Shown: positions 50,063-60,007, counted from the stretch's first letter. The stretch is 64,000 nt of DNA from CAJQQK01 sp963696075 (GCA_963696075.1 CAVOJD010000030.1:62001-126000), one strand, 5' to 3'. Numbers and translations are program-made. Notes: generated from the sequence alone by a model not told the origin.

Positions 50063-53000
50063 TCTGGCGTTTTCCTTCCGGGTCGAAGAAATGCGGTGAG
50101 ACGACGGTTGCGGTCAGAAACTGGCGTCCGACGAAGTTGACGACCTGGACTTTCTCGCCGATGCGGGCGGGGCCGCGGGCGAGGAATGCGAGGGCTATGT
50201 TCCGGCCCAAGGCGGGCGAATATGTCGTGGAGGAGACCCAGCCTTCGCCGTGGCCCTCCGGGGCGGCGCCTTCCGCGAACAGGAGGCTGCCGGCGGTGGC
50301 GCCTAGTTCACCGTCAATCTCGAGGCCGACGAGCGTTGGCCGGTCCGGTTCAAGGAGTGCCGGGCGGTTGCGCAGGACAGCGCCGATGAACGGCTTTTTC
50401 GACGATGCGAAGCCTTCCAGTCCCAGATCACGAAGGGTGGTGCGGCCATCGATCTCGGGGCCGGCGACGTGGCCTTTCTCAATGCGCAGCGCACCCATGG
50501 CCTCGGTGCCGTAAGCAATCAGCGAGAACGGGTCGCCGGCGGCTTCGAGGGCCTGCCAGACCCCTTCGGCAAAGTGCGCGGGGATGTAGATCTCGAAGGC
50601 CAGTTCGCCGGAGTAGCTGAGGCGATGGATTCGCACCGGCGTTGCTGCGATTGTCGCGTTGACGAGGTGGTTCGGCTTCAGGTGCGCCGGGCTGAGGTCG
50701 GCGTCTTCCACGACGGCTGAGAGGAGGTCGCGTGATTTTGGTCCGGCAACCGCGATGGCGGCCCACTGGTCCGAGATGGAGGTCACGTGGACACGCAGGT
50801 CGGTCCAGGCGGTCTGGAGCATGAACTCGGCGTGGGCCATGACGGTTGCGGCGTTGGCGGTTGTCGTCGTCATGAAGTAGTCGTGCTCGGCGAGCCTGGC
50901 GGTTGCGCCATCATCCATGACGAAGCCGTCCTCGCGCAGCATGATGCCATAGCGCAGGCGGCCGACGGGGAGTGTCTTCCAGCCATTGACGTAGATGCGG
51001 TTCAGGAATTCTGCTGCATCCGGGCCCTGGACGGCGATCTTGCCGAGGGTCGAAACGTCGACCATGCCAACGTGCGCGCGGACGTGGGCGGCTTCGCGCT
51101 TGTAGGCGGCGGTGCGGTCCTCGCCGTCTTGCGGGACGTACCAGGCCCGCTTCCAGGCGCCGGCGTCCGTCATGACCGCGCCCGCCTTGACGCTGACGGC
51201 GTGGAGGGGCGTCAGGCGATAGGGGCGCAGGTGGGGGCCGTGACTGTGAGCTGCGATGGCGCCGATGGCGATCGGGGTATAGGGCGGGCGGAACGTCGTG
51301 GTGCCGGCCTCGGCGATTGCGCGGCCGGTCCGTTCGGCCATGCGGGCGAGGGCTGCGATGTTCGACGTCTTGCCCTGGTCGTTCGCCATGCCGGTGGTGG
51401 TGTAGCGCTTGAGGTGCTCGACCGAGACGTAGCCTTCACGGTGGGCCAGGTCGATGTCGGAGAGGGTGACGTCGTGCTGGAGGTCAACGAAGGCCTTGCC
51501 GACGGGGCGGCCTTCGAAGTCGAAGATGGCGGTGGCGGGGTGTCGGTTGCGGGTCCAGGAGAGATCGGTATCAGGGTCGGCGGGAACTTCGGGAGCGTCG
51601 CTTCCAGGTGCGCTCACGCCGAGTGATTTAAGGGCGGCAACGGCGGCATCGCGGCCGGAGGCTGCGCGTTCGCCCAGCTTCTGGGCTGCGGTCAGGCGGC
51701 CGGCGCAGTGGACGCCTGCGGCTGACGTATCGAATGGGACGAAAGCGCCGGCTGCGGCGTCGAATACCGGCTTTCCGAAGCGCTGGCTCCACAGGTGGAG
51801 GGCGGGGGCAAAGCTTGAGGAACTGGCGACAACATCACAGGCGAGGGTGCGAAGGGGGCCGATGGCGTGGGCGTGATGGTCGACGGCTGCAATGCGGGCC
51901 GCAACGACGTTGGCGTTGCCGATGGCCTCTAGAACGCCGGTGCCGGGGTAGATGCGAATATTGGCTTCTTTTGCAGCACTGACGACGTCGGTTGGCGGTT
52001 CGAGGCGCAGGTCACACATCGTGACATCAGCGCCGGCGCTGGCAAGGTCGATGGCTGCGCCGTAGGCGGTGTCGTTGGATGTCGCAATGACGATGCGTTC
52101 GCCGGGGAGGACCGCGTAGCGGTTTCGGTATGTGCGTGCGGCGGATGCGAGCATCACGCCGGGATGGTCGTTGCCAGCGAAGACGAGGGGTTGCTCGATG
52201 GCGCCGGTGGCGAGGATCGACTGGCGTGCGCGGAGGAGATGATAGCGCTGGCGGGGGGCGCCGGGCGGAGAGGGGGCGGCTGTGTCATTGACGCGCTCGA
52301 TCAGGCCGAAGACGTTGCCGTCGTAGGCGCCGAAGGCGGTTGTCCGGGTCAAGATGCGCACATTCGGGAGCGCCTGAAGCGCGTCGGCCATGGCGGCGCG
52401 CCAGTTGTCGGACGGGCTTGCCACGGGCGCGGAGAGGAGGGAGCCGCCAAGGTCGGTGTCCTGTTCGACGAGGACAACGTCGGCGCCGGCGCGCCCTGCC
52501 AGGAGGGCGGCTGAGAGGCCGGAGGGACCACTGCCGACGATGACGAGATCGGCGAATGCGTTGATCTTCTCATAGCTGTCGGGATCAGGCTCGGCGGGTG
52601 CGCGGCCCATGCCGGCGGCGCGGCGGATGTAATGCTCGCAGAACATCCAGAAGCGGGTGCCGGCGAAGGGGCCGATGAAGGTCTTGTAGTAAAAGCCGGC
52701 GGCCAGGACGGGGGCGAGGGCACGGTTTATCGTGCCGAGGTCGAACCGAACACTGGGCCAGGCGTTCTGGCCGAAGGCTTCGAGGCCGTCGACGGCTTCC
52801 ACGGTTGTTGCGCGGACGTTGGGCTCGCGGCGCGGGCCGGTGCCGACTTCGACGAGGGCGTTCGGTTCTTCGGGGCCTGCCGTGACGATGCCGCGGGGGC
52901 GGTGATACTTGAATGAGCGCGCGATGACGCGTTCGCCGGAGGCGATGAGGGCGGAGGCGAGGGTGTCGCCGCGGAAGCCTTCGATCGTGCGGCCGTCGAA

Positions 53001-53075
53001 GTGCATCGTGAGGGGGCGGCTGCGATCGATGCGGCCACCGTTGGCGAGGCGTCTTGCGGTTGATCTGGAGGCCAT
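50055..53075 (-). CDS. soxA: Sarcosine oxidase alpha subunit family protein
   Basis: The 1006-residue subunit has an N-terminal 2Fe-2S-ferredoxin-like fold without iron ligands (about residues 10-100), a NAD/FAD-binding part with GSGPSGLSAALLAGRAGADVV near residue 180, and C-terminal GcvT-like folate-binding domains (about residues 600-1000; VDVSTLGKIAVQGPDAAEFL is diagnostic). It joins soxB to form the oxidase that demethylates sarcosine and passes formaldehyde to tetrahydrofolate. ATG 53075 overlaps the soxD stop (TGATG). Confidence 0.93.
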   Translation of the reverse strand: MASRSTARRLANGGRIDRSRPLTMHFDGRTIEGFRGDTLASALIASGERVIARSFKYHRPRGIVTAGPEEPNALVEVGTGPRREPNVRATTVEAVDGLEAFGQNAWPSVRFDLGTINRALAPVLAAGFYYKTFIGPFAGTRFWMFCEHYIRRAAGMGRAPAEPDPDSYEKINAFADLVIVGSGPSGLSAALLAGRAGADVVLVEQDTDLGGSLLSAPVASPSDNWRAAMADALQALPNVRILTRTTAFGAYDGNVFGLIERVNDTAAPSPPGAPRQRYHLLRARQSILATGAIEQPLVFAGNDHPGVMLASAARTYRNRYAVLPGERIVIATSNDTAYGAAIDLASAGADVTMCDLRLEPPTDVVSAAKEANIRIYPGTGVLEAIGNANVVAARIAAVDHHAHAIGPLRTLACDVVASSSSFAPALHLWSQRFGKPVFDAAAGAFVPFDTSAAGVHCAGRLTAAQKLGERAASGRDAAVAALKSLGVSAPGSDAPEVPADPDTDLSWTRNRHPATAIFDFEGRPVGKAFVDLQHDVTLSDIDLAHREGYVSVEHLKRYTTTGMANDQGKTSNIAALARMAERTGRAIAEAGTTTFRPPYTPIAIGAIAAHSHGPHLRPYRLTPLHAVSVKAGAVMTDAGAWKRAWYVPQDGEDRTAAYKREAAHVRAHVGMVDVSTLGKIAVQGPDAAEFLNRIYVNGWKTLPVGRLRYGIMLREDGFVMDDGATARLAEHDYFMTTTTANAATVMAHAEFMLQTAWTDLRVHVTSISDQWAAIAVAGPKSRDLLSAVVEDADLSPAHLKPNHLVNATIAATPVRIHRLSYSGELAFEIYIPAHFAEGVWQALEAAGDPFSLIAYGTEAMGALRIEKGHVAGPEIDGRTTLRDLGLEGFASSKKPFIGAVLRNRPALLEPDRPTLVGLEIDGELGATAGSLLFAEGAAPEGHGEGWVSSTTYSPALGRNIALAFLARGPARIGEKVQVVNFVGRQFLTATVVSPHFFDPEGKRQNA

Positions 53076-53338
53076 CAGCGCTTGCTCCGGGCGAGATGGC
53101 AGGCGGCGATCTCGTGGCTGACGGTGTCGCGTTCGACGACCAGCCATTGGCGGCAGCCGGAGACGTGGTGCCAGAACTCGTGATGCGTGCCGCGCGGGTT
53201 GGGGCGTTCGAAGACGTAGGCGACCCAGGCGGCCATGTCGACGTTGTCGGACGCAGGACGTTCGACGGTGGCATCACCGCCGTAGGTGAATTCGGTTTCG
53301 TCGCGGGTCCCACACACGGGACAGTGAATTCTCAGCAT
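53075..53338 (-). CDS. soxD: Sarcosine oxidase delta subunit family protein
   Basis: The 87-residue protein is the zinc-binding small subunit. Cys6 and Cys9 (CPVC) with His57/58 and Cys62 (HHVSGC) match the zinc ligands known in SoxD. It sits between soxB (13 bases upstream) and soxA (one-base overlap), in the usual order. Confidence 0.93.
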   Translation of the reverse strand: MLRIHCPVCGTRDETEFTYGGDATVERPASDNVDMAAWVAYVFERPNPRGTHHEFWHHVSGCRQWLVVERDTVSHEIAACHLARSKR

Positions 53339-53351
53339 GTCGGTGTCGTGC

Positions 53352-54608
53352 TCATTGGTGGTGCGGGACGGGGCCGGCGCCCTTCTCGTCGATCTGGACG
53401 CCCTTGGCAAAGCGGTCGAGGGTGAAGCGGGCGTTGTCTTCGTGGGGCTCGTCGCGCGCGATGGTCCAGGCAAAGCACCAGCCGGACGCAGGCGTCGCCT
53501 TGAAGCCGCCGTAGCACCAGCCGCCGTTGAGGTAGAGGCCGTCGATCGGAGTCTTGGTGATGATGGGCGATCCGTCCATGGTCATGTCCATGATGCCGGC
53601 CCAATGGCGGACGATCTTGAGGCGTGAGAGGGCGGGAATGAACGCCTTCACGCTCTGCAATGTGTCTTCGATCATCGGGACGCCGCCGCGCTGGGCGTAG
53701 GTGTTGTAGCCGTCGATGTCGCCGCCGAGCACCATGCCGCCCTTGTCGGACTGGGAGATATAGAGGTGGGTCCCGGCAAACGAGATGACGCTGTCGATCA
53801 TCGGCTTGACGGGTTCGGAGACGAAGGCCTGGAGGGCGTGGCTTTCGATGGGCAAGGTGAGGCCGGCCTTGGCTGCGAGATGCGAGGTGTGACCGGCAAC
53901 GGCGAGGCCAACTTTGCCGGCTCGGATGGGACCGCGGGCGGTCTCAACGCCGACGATGCGTTCGCCGTCACGCAAGAAGCCGGTGACTTCGCATTGCTGG
54001 ATGATGTCAACGCCGAGGCGGTCGGCGGCGCGGGCATAGCCCCAGGCGACGGCGTCGTGGCGGGCTGTGCCGGCGCGGGCCTGGAAGATGGCGCCTTCGA
54101 CGGGGAAGCGGGCGTTCTCGGAATAATCAAGGTAGGGGAGGCGGCGGCGGACTTCGTCGCGGGTGAGGAGTTCGGCGTCGATGCCGTTGGCGCGCATGAT
54201 GTTGGCGCGGCGACGGTGGGCGTCGAGGCCGGCCGGGGAGTGGGCGACATTGTACTGTCCGCGTTGGGATATCATGACGTTGAAATTCAGCGTCTGAGAG
54301 AGGTTTTCCCAGAGCCTGACGGAGCGCTCATAGAACATCGTGTTGCCCGGGATCATGTAGTTCGAGCGGACGATGGTGGTGTTGCGGCCGGTGTTGCCAC
54401 CGCCGAGCCAGCCCTTCTCGATGACGGCGACGTTGGTGATACCGTGCTCGGCGGCGAGGTAATAGGCCGTGGCAAGGCCGTGGCCGCCGGCGCCGACGAT
54501 GACGACGTCATAGGCCGGCTTCGGCTCGGGATCGCGCCAGGCGCGGGGCCAGTGGCGGTTGCCGGAGAGCGCGTTGCGTAGAAGCGAGAATGCGGAATAG
54601 CGCGACAT
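53352..54608 (-). CDS. soxB: Sarcosine oxidase beta subunit family protein
   Basis: The 418-residue flavoprotein contains the FAD-binding GAGGHGLATAYYLA near residue 40, ARNTTIV-like GNTGRNTTIVRSNY, and ISQRGQYNVAH, which matches the conserved segment of SoxB. The C-terminal NGGWCYGGFKATPASG is the active-site region of amine oxidases. The beta subunit holds the substrate site and, in family members, covalent FMN. Whether sarcosine itself is the substrate is not certain here. It is preceded by a dihydrodipicolinate-synthase-family gene. Confidence 0.92.
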   Translation of the reverse strand: MSRYSAFSLLRNALSGNRHWPRAWRDPEPKPAYDVVIVGAGGHGLATAYYLAAEHGITNVAVIEKGWLGGGNTGRNTTIVRSNYMIPGNTMFYERSVRLWENLSQTLNFNVMISQRGQYNVAHSPAGLDAHRRRANIMRANGIDAELLTRDEVRRRLPYLDYSENARFPVEGAIFQARAGTARHDAVAWGYARAADRLGVDIIQQCEVTGFLRDGERIVGVETARGPIRAGKVGLAVAGHTSHLAAKAGLTLPIESHALQAFVSEPVKPMIDSVISFAGTHLYISQSDKGGMVLGGDIDGYNTYAQRGGVPMIEDTLQSVKAFIPALSRLKIVRHWAGIMDMTMDGSPIITKTPIDGLYLNGGWCYGGFKATPASGWCFAWTIARDEPHEDNARFTLDRFAKGVQIDEKGAGPVPHHQ

Positions 54609-54727
54609 GCGGGGACGATCAGGGTGTGGGGACGTCGCCTGTTTGGCGGGCTCGGTCGGGAGCGGGGCGGGCGTGGTTGGACGTTGGCGTTGTGTCAGGG
54701 CGCGACAGGGCGCCCTGGCAAAAGGCG

Positions 54728-55717
54728 TTATTCGGCGGCCAGTCCACGCTGCGGTTCGAGGCTCAGGTCTTCTGCGCCATCGTGTCCGATGCGACCTTCC
54801 TTGAGGGCTGCCGCGATGCGGGCGATTTCGGCGTCTGTCAGTTTCATGAGCGGGGGTCGGACGATGGCGCGTTCGATGCGGCCGAGGATGACGGCTGCTT
54901 CCTTCATGCGATTGTGCATGTCGAGGAAGGGTGGCGCGTAGAAGGCCTGGGTGATCGGCTGCATGCGATCGTTGATTTCGCGGGCGCGGGGGAGATCGCC
55001 TGCCTGGATTGCCTGGAACAGGGCGACCTGGAGGTCGGGGATGACGCTGCCGGCGCCCGAGAGAAGGCCTGCACAGCCGGTCGTCAGGGACTGCATCAAC
55101 CAGGCGGAGTTGGTCGAGAGCACGTTGATTGACCGCGGCAGAGACTGAAGCGTTCGCACGTTGCGCTCGTGCTCCATCGGCTCGGCGGTCCAGTCCTTGA
55201 TGGCGGCGAGCGTCGGGACGGCCTCGGCGAGGCGGATGATGGTGTCGAGGGGATAGGCAAGATTGGTCCAACGGGCATAGTTGAAAGCGATCAACGGCAG
55301 GTCGGTTGCCTCCGCGATCATCTTGAAATGGGCTTCGGCCATTTCGGGCCGGCGTTCACCGCCCATCATGAGGACGCTTGAGGGAAAGACGAGGAGTGCT
55401 GAGGCGCCGGCCTCGGTGGACATGCGCGCGAGGCGGGCCGCTTCGTGGCTGCCATCGGCAAAGATGCCGGCGATCAGCGGGATCTTGTCGCCAACGTCGT
55501 CGAGGGAGCGGTCGAGGATCTCGCGCTGTTCATCGAACGTGCAGGCATGAACCTCGGAGGCGTGGCCGTTGACGGTGATGGCTGAGAGGCCCGGTGTGGC
55601 GGCAACGTGGTTGAGGTGGCGGGAGGTCTCGGACCAGTCGATTTCATAGTCCGGCGTCAGGGCAAGCAATGTTGCGGGAATAACGCCGGCCGGCGTGAAG
55701 TTCTTGAAGCGGGCCAT
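54728..55717 (-). CDS. Dihydrodipicolinate synthase family protein (class I aldolase)
   Basis: The 329-residue TIM-barrel protein belongs to the N-acetylneuraminate lyase/DHDPS superfamily. The Schiff-base Lys is in AAIKDWT near residue 185, the TVNGHASEVH loop is the usual GxxGE-like substrate site, and FNYARWTNLAY carries the Tyr. The diaminopimelate enzyme is normally shorter, so a catabolic aldolase or dehydratase is more likely. It lies 119 bases before soxB and shares its strand. GGAGG precedes the chosen ATG. Confidence 0.87.
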   Translation of the reverse strand: MARFKNFTPAGVIPATLLALTPDYEIDWSETSRHLNHVAATPGLSAITVNGHASEVHACTFDEQREILDRSLDDVGDKIPLIAGIFADGSHEAARLARMSTEAGASALLVFPSSVLMMGGERRPEMAEAHFKMIAEATDLPLIAFNYARWTNLAYPLDTIIRLAEAVPTLAAIKDWTAEPMEHERNVRTLQSLPRSINVLSTNSAWLMQSLTTGCAGLLSGAGSVIPDLQVALFQAIQAGDLPRAREINDRMQPITQAFYAPPFLDMHNRMKEAAVILGRIERAIVRPPLMKLTDAEIARIAAALKEGRIGHDGAEDLSLEPQRGLAAE

Positions 55718-55858
55718 GTGATCCTCCGTGGGCTCGTCCGGCAAGAAAATGGTTTCCAGCGAAGAGTGCGCCAGCGATGGCAGGCTTGCAAGGGGGAGCT
55801 GTTCCGGCGCCAACCGATGCTTGATCATCAAGCGGCCTGGCTCAGGCAGCGTTGCAAC

Positions 55859-55892
55859 AAAAAAACGGGCCGGACAAGATGTCCGGCCCGTT
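55859..55892 (-). terminator. Intrinsic terminator after the ABC transporter operon
   Basis: AACGGGCCGGACA pairs with TGTCCGGCCCGTT over 13 bases with an AGA loop. On the minus strand seven U residues follow. It separates the ABC transporter operon from the dihydrodipicolinate-synthase-family and sox genes. Confidence 0.95.
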
Positions 55893-55921
55893 GTGATCGT
55901 ATCAGCGGTTCGCGGCTGGAT

Positions 55922-56851
55922 TTACTGTGCCGAGCGCAGGCGCGGGTCGAGGGCGTCACGCAGGGCGTCGCCGAACAGGTTGAAGCCAAACACGGCAAGC
56001 GTAATGGCAACACCCGGCCAGATCGCGATCCAGGGTTCCTGGCGGATGTATTCCTGCGCGTTCTTGAGCATCAGGCCCCATGCCGGTGTCGGCTCCTGAA
56101 CGCCGAGGCCCAGGAACGAGAGTGATGCTTCGAGCAGGATCGCCTGGCCAACGAAGGCCGTGATCATGATGAGGAACGGCGCCATCACGTTCGGGACCAT
56201 GTGGCGCAGGATGATGCGCATGTTCGAGAAGCCATTGGCTCTGGCCGCATCGATGTAGGGGATCTCCCGGATTGCAAGCGCGCTGGATCGGACCACGCGG
56301 GCGCACTTCGGAATGAAGGGGATCGTGATCGCGATGATGACGTTCTGGATGCTCGACCCGAAGATGGCAACGATGGTCAGCGCCATGATGATCAGCGGAA
56401 AGGCCATGAACACGTCGACGATGCGCTGGAAGATCAAATCGACGATGCCGCCGAAGTAGGCACTGCCGACGCCGAGGACCAGGCCGATGGTGGCGCCGAT
56501 GAAGGCGCACGTGAAGCCCACGAAGAGTGCGGTGCGTGCGCCGTAAATGATACGGGTCAACACATCCCGGCCGAAATCATCGGTGCCAAGCAGGAAGGTG
56601 CCTTGATCCGAGATCGTGCCCGGAGGCGCCAGCATGTGCTCGTAGTTGCTTGCCTCGGGATCGAACGGCGAGAGCCATGGTGCGAAGACGGCCATGATGA
56701 TGAAGATGATAACCATCAAGCCGCCAGCAAACCCGAGCGGCTGCTTTTTGGCAAAGGTCGTCAGCTGTTTCCAGAGGCCTGGGCGCTCGCGCAGTTCCTC
56801 GAGCTGGTCAAGGCTCGGGCCGCCTCCTCTAACGTCGGAAACTGTAGCCAT
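55922..56851 (-). CDS. ABC transporter permease, DppC/OppC family
   Basis: The 309-residue protein has six membrane segments; the N-terminal one is about residues 38-58 and is followed by a periplasmic loop with GTDDFGRDVLTRIIYGAR, the family mark. The EAA loop is RANGFSNMRIILRHMVPN near residue 205. It pairs with the second permease 25 bases upstream to import peptides, opines or similar compounds. Confidence 0.94.
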   Translation of the reverse strand: MATVSDVRGGGPSLDQLEELRERPGLWKQLTTFAKKQPLGFAGGLMVIIFIIMAVFAPWLSPFDPEASNYEHMLAPPGTISDQGTFLLGTDDFGRDVLTRIIYGARTALFVGFTCAFIGATIGLVLGVGSAYFGGIVDLIFQRIVDVFMAFPLIIMALTIVAIFGSSIQNVIIAITIPFIPKCARVVRSSALAIREIPYIDAARANGFSNMRIILRHMVPNVMAPFLIMITAFVGQAILLEASLSFLGLGVQEPTPAWGLMLKNAQEYIRQEPWIAIWPGVAITLAVFGFNLFGDALRDALDPRLRSAQ

Positions 56852-56876
56852 ATCCGGTTTCCTTTCCGGTCAAACG

Positions 56877-57848
56877 TCAACTATAGCGAATGCGCGGGTC
56901 GAGCCATGCGTAGAGCATGTCGACGACGAAGTTTGTCAAAACGAACATTAGGACGATGATCATGACGATTGCCTGGGTCATCGTATAGTCCTTGCCCGTC
57001 ACAGAGTGCACCAGCAACTGGCCGAGGCCGTTGAGGTTGAAGACCTGTTCGGTGACGACAAGGCCGCCCATCAGAAATGCGAATTCGATGCCGATCACCG
57101 TCACAACCGGCAGGAGTGCGTTCTTCAGGGCGTGGCGATTGATGATGACGTTCTCCAGCAGGCCTTTGGCGCGTGCGGTGCGGACATAGTCCTCGCGGAG
57201 GACCTCCAGCATCGAAGAACGCGTCATGCGGGTTGCGACGGAAGAATACCGATACCCAGTCGCGAGCGCCGGCCAGATCAGCTGGGATATGTTGTGATAG
57301 GGGTCTTCCCAGAACGGCTTGTAGGTCAGCGGTGGCGACCATCTCACGCCGAACAACCAGTCATTGACGTTGAGCAGGGCGAGCAGGATCAGGATGCCGA
57401 GCCAGAATGAGGGGATGGCAATGCCGGCGATCGAGATCGAGCGGACAAGATAGTCGACCCAGCTGTTCTGGTAGACGGCAGAGATCGTGCCCAGCGGAAT
57501 TGCGATGACGATCGAGACGATCGTCGCCATGAGTGCGATTTGCAGGGAGAGCTGGAAGCGCAGGCCGATCTCTTCGATGACCGGTTTTCCGGTGTCCAGT
57601 GAATTGCCGAAATCGAACGTGAAGATGCCGTACACGAAGGTCAGGAACTGTTCCCACAACGGTCGGTCGAGGCCGAGGTTCTGGTGGCAGATTTTGATCT
57701 GTTCGGGATCGAAGTAACCGCCGTCGCCGCCCATCTTCAGCTGACATACGTCGCCGGGGACGATGCGCAGGATGAAGAAGATGATGAATGCGGCGCCGAG
57801 AACGGTCGGGATCATCAGAAGCAATCGCTTGATCATATATTGCAGCAT
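56877..57848 (-). CDS. ABC transporter permease, DppB/OppB family
   Basis: The 323-residue protein has six membrane segments, the first at about residues 9-30. RAKGLLENVIINRHALKNALLPVV near residue 220 is the EAA-type loop that contacts the ATPases (the segment is shown in the family as ARAKGL then HALKNAL). It starts 126 bases after the second ATPase gene, a gap that contains no gene. Confidence 0.94.
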   Translation of the reverse strand: MLQYMIKRLLLMIPTVLGAAFIIFFILRIVPGDVCQLKMGGDGGYFDPEQIKICHQNLGLDRPLWEQFLTFVYGIFTFDFGNSLDTGKPVIEEIGLRFQLSLQIALMATIVSIVIAIPLGTISAVYQNSWVDYLVRSISIAGIAIPSFWLGILILLALLNVNDWLFGVRWSPPLTYKPFWEDPYHNISQLIWPALATGYRYSSVATRMTRSSMLEVLREDYVRTARAKGLLENVIINRHALKNALLPVVTVIGIEFAFLMGGLVVTEQVFNLNGLGQLLVHSVTGKDYTMTQAIVMIIVLMFVLTNFVVDMLYAWLDPRIRYS

Positions 57849-57974
57849 TGCGTTCTTTACTCCGTCGGCGTTTTGCGTTGGATGGTCCGTATCCTTCGTG
57901 ACGGTATATCGGCCATCGTTTCAGCTCAGGATGTCGTGCGCGTGAGGGGGTGCCCTCTCGCGCAGGGTTTCTGC

Positions 57975-59012
57975 TCAGATCTGGCTGCAGGCGACCCAGT
58001 GGCCGGGCTTGGCTTCACGGAATTCAGGGACGTGGCGCTTGCACTCATCGACCGCGATCGGGCAACGCGGGTGGAAGACGCAGCCAGGCGGCGGGTTGAT
58101 CGGGCTTGGGATTTCACCCTTGATAATCTGGTGGGCGCGCGCCTGCTCGATGTCGGGGTTCGGGATCGGAACCGCTTCAAGGAGCGCCTTGGTATAGGGG
58201 TGCAGGGGATTGTCGAAGAGTTCGTCGGTTTCGGCGAGTTCGACCATGTTGCCGAGGTACATGACGGCGACGCGCTGACAGAGATGGCGCACGACGCTGA
58301 GGTCATGAGAGATGAACAGGTAGGTCAGGTTGAACTGATCGCGCAGATCCTCGAGCAGGTTGATGACCTGGGCCTGGATCGACACGTCGAGGGCGGAGAC
58401 CGCCTCGTCGCAGATGATGAATTCAGGCTTGACCGCGAGGGCCCGGGCGATGCCGACACGCTGGCGCTGGCCACCACTCATCTCGTGGGGATAGCGTTCC
58501 GCGAACTTCGGGTTCAGGCCGCACACGCCAAGAAGCTCGCGGACCCGTTTGTCACGGGCGGCGGCGTCGGGTTCGGTTTTGTGGACCATCATCGGCTCGG
58601 CAATGATGTCACCGATCGTCATGCGCGGATTCAACGAGGAATAAGGGTCCTGGAAGATGACCTGGATGCGCTGACGCATCGGGCGCATTTCTTCCTTGTT
58701 GAGCTTGTTGAGATCCTTGCCGTCGTAGATGATCTCGCCGCCGGTCGCTTTCTCAAGCTGGAGAATGCAGCGCCCGGTCGTGGTTTTGCCACAGCCTGAT
58801 TCGCCAACAAGACCGAGGGTCTCGCCCCGCTTGATATCGAATGTGATGCCGTTCACGGCTTTCACGTTCGCGACGACGCGCGGGATGATCATGCCTTCCG
58901 TGATCGGGAAGTACATCTTCAGGTCGCGGACCTGGATCAGTATGTCTTCGCTATTGCGCCTGGCAGCGGGCGTTGCAGCTGCCGGCGTGTCGATCGTTCC
59001 ATCCATGCTCAT
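57975..59012 (-). CDS. ABC transporter ATP-binding protein, DppF/OppF family
   Basis: The 345-residue ATPase has Walker A GESGCGKTTTGR (about residues 70-81), signature MSGGQRQRVGIARAL and Walker B FIICDEAVSALD. A C-terminal oligopeptide-type extension with PGCVFHPRCPIAVDECKRH holds the conserved Cys residues of the oligopeptide ABC group. Its start overlaps the stop of the previous ATPase (ATGA). Confidence 0.95.
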   Translation of the reverse strand: MSMDGTIDTPAAATPAARRNSEDILIQVRDLKMYFPITEGMIIPRVVANVKAVNGITFDIKRGETLGLVGESGCGKTTTGRCILQLEKATGGEIIYDGKDLNKLNKEEMRPMRQRIQVIFQDPYSSLNPRMTIGDIIAEPMMVHKTEPDAAARDKRVRELLGVCGLNPKFAERYPHEMSGGQRQRVGIARALAVKPEFIICDEAVSALDVSIQAQVINLLEDLRDQFNLTYLFISHDLSVVRHLCQRVAVMYLGNMVELAETDELFDNPLHPYTKALLEAVPIPNPDIEQARAHQIIKGEIPSPINPPPGCVFHPRCPIAVDECKRHVPEFREAKPGHWVACSQI

Positions 59013-60007
59013 GCCGCTGCTCCTGCCAATCCAACACGATCTCTCTCAAAACAGGCTGCGATGTGGCCCGGACCGACCTGTTCGAGGGCCGGTCTTGCTT
59101 TTGCGCACCCTTCGACCGCGAAGCGGCAGCGTGGGCGGAAAGAACAACCGCCATCAAGTTTGGTCAGATCCGGTGGCTGGCCGTCGACCGGTTCGAGTTT
59201 GGTGCCACGTGGTTGATCCATCCGCGGGACGGACCGGAGCAGCGCCAGGGTATAGGGATGCTTGGGGTTGTTATAGATGTCGCGCGCGCTGCCGCTTTCG
59301 ACGATGCGGCCGGCGTACATCACGTTCACCCGGTCGGCATAGCGGGCGACAACGCCGAGGTTGTGGGTGATGATGATCATGGCGACGCCGAGTTCGCGCG
59401 TCAGGTTTTTCATCAGCTCGAGGATCTGCGCCTGGATCGTCACATCGAGCGCGGTCGTTGGCTCATCGGCGATGATCAGCTTGGGCTCGCAGGCGAGCGC
59501 CATCGCGATCATCACGCGCTGACGCATGCCGCCGCTCAAGTGATGGGGATATTGCTTGAGACGCCGGTCGGGTTCGGAAATGCCGACAAGGCCCAGCAAT
59601 TCCTTGGCGCGAACCATGGCTTGCGCATGGCTGACGCCCAAGTGTTGTTCGACCGTCTCGGTCAGCTGGCGGCCGATCGAGAGCACCGGATTGAGCGATG
59701 TCATCGGTTCCTGGAAGATCATGCCGATATCGCGGCCGCGCACGTTGCGCATCTCCGCGTCGGAAAGTTTCAGGAGGTCGCGTCCCTGAAAGATGATCTC
59801 GCCGTTGACGGTCTTGCCAGGCGGATCCGGGATAAGGCGCAGAATAGACATCGCGCCGACTGACTTGCCACAGCCCGATTCACCCACCACGGCAACGGTT
59901 TCACCCGGCGCGACATCGTAGCTGATGCCGTCGACCGCTTTAACCACGCCGCCCGACGTAAAAAAGTGGGTCTGAAGATCTTTGACTTCGAGTAATTTTT
60001 CCAACAC
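59009..60007 (-). CDS. ABC transporter ATP-binding protein, DppD/OppD family
   Basis: The 332-residue ATPase has Walker A GESGCGKSVGAMS (about residues 40-52), signature LSGGMRQRVMIAMAL and Walker B LIIADEPTTALD. The C-terminal extension contains GCSFRPRCRFAVEGCAKARP with the conserved Cys pair. It is the first gene of the operon. No binding-protein gene lies within the window next to it. Confidence 0.95.
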   Translation of the reverse strand: MLEKLLEVKDLQTHFFTSGGVVKAVDGISYDVAPGETVAVVGESGCGKSVGAMSILRLIPDPPGKTVNGEIIFQGRDLLKLSDAEMRNVRGRDIGMIFQEPMTSLNPVLSIGRQLTETVEQHLGVSHAQAMVRAKELLGLVGISEPDRRLKQYPHHLSGGMRQRVMIAMALACEPKLIIADEPTTALDVTIQAQILELMKNLTRELGVAMIIITHNLGVVARYADRVNVMYAGRIVESGSARDIYNNPKHPYTLALLRSVPRMDQPRGTKLEPVDGQPPDLTKLDGGCSFRPRCRFAVEGCAKARPALEQVGPGHIAACFERDRVGLAGAAA

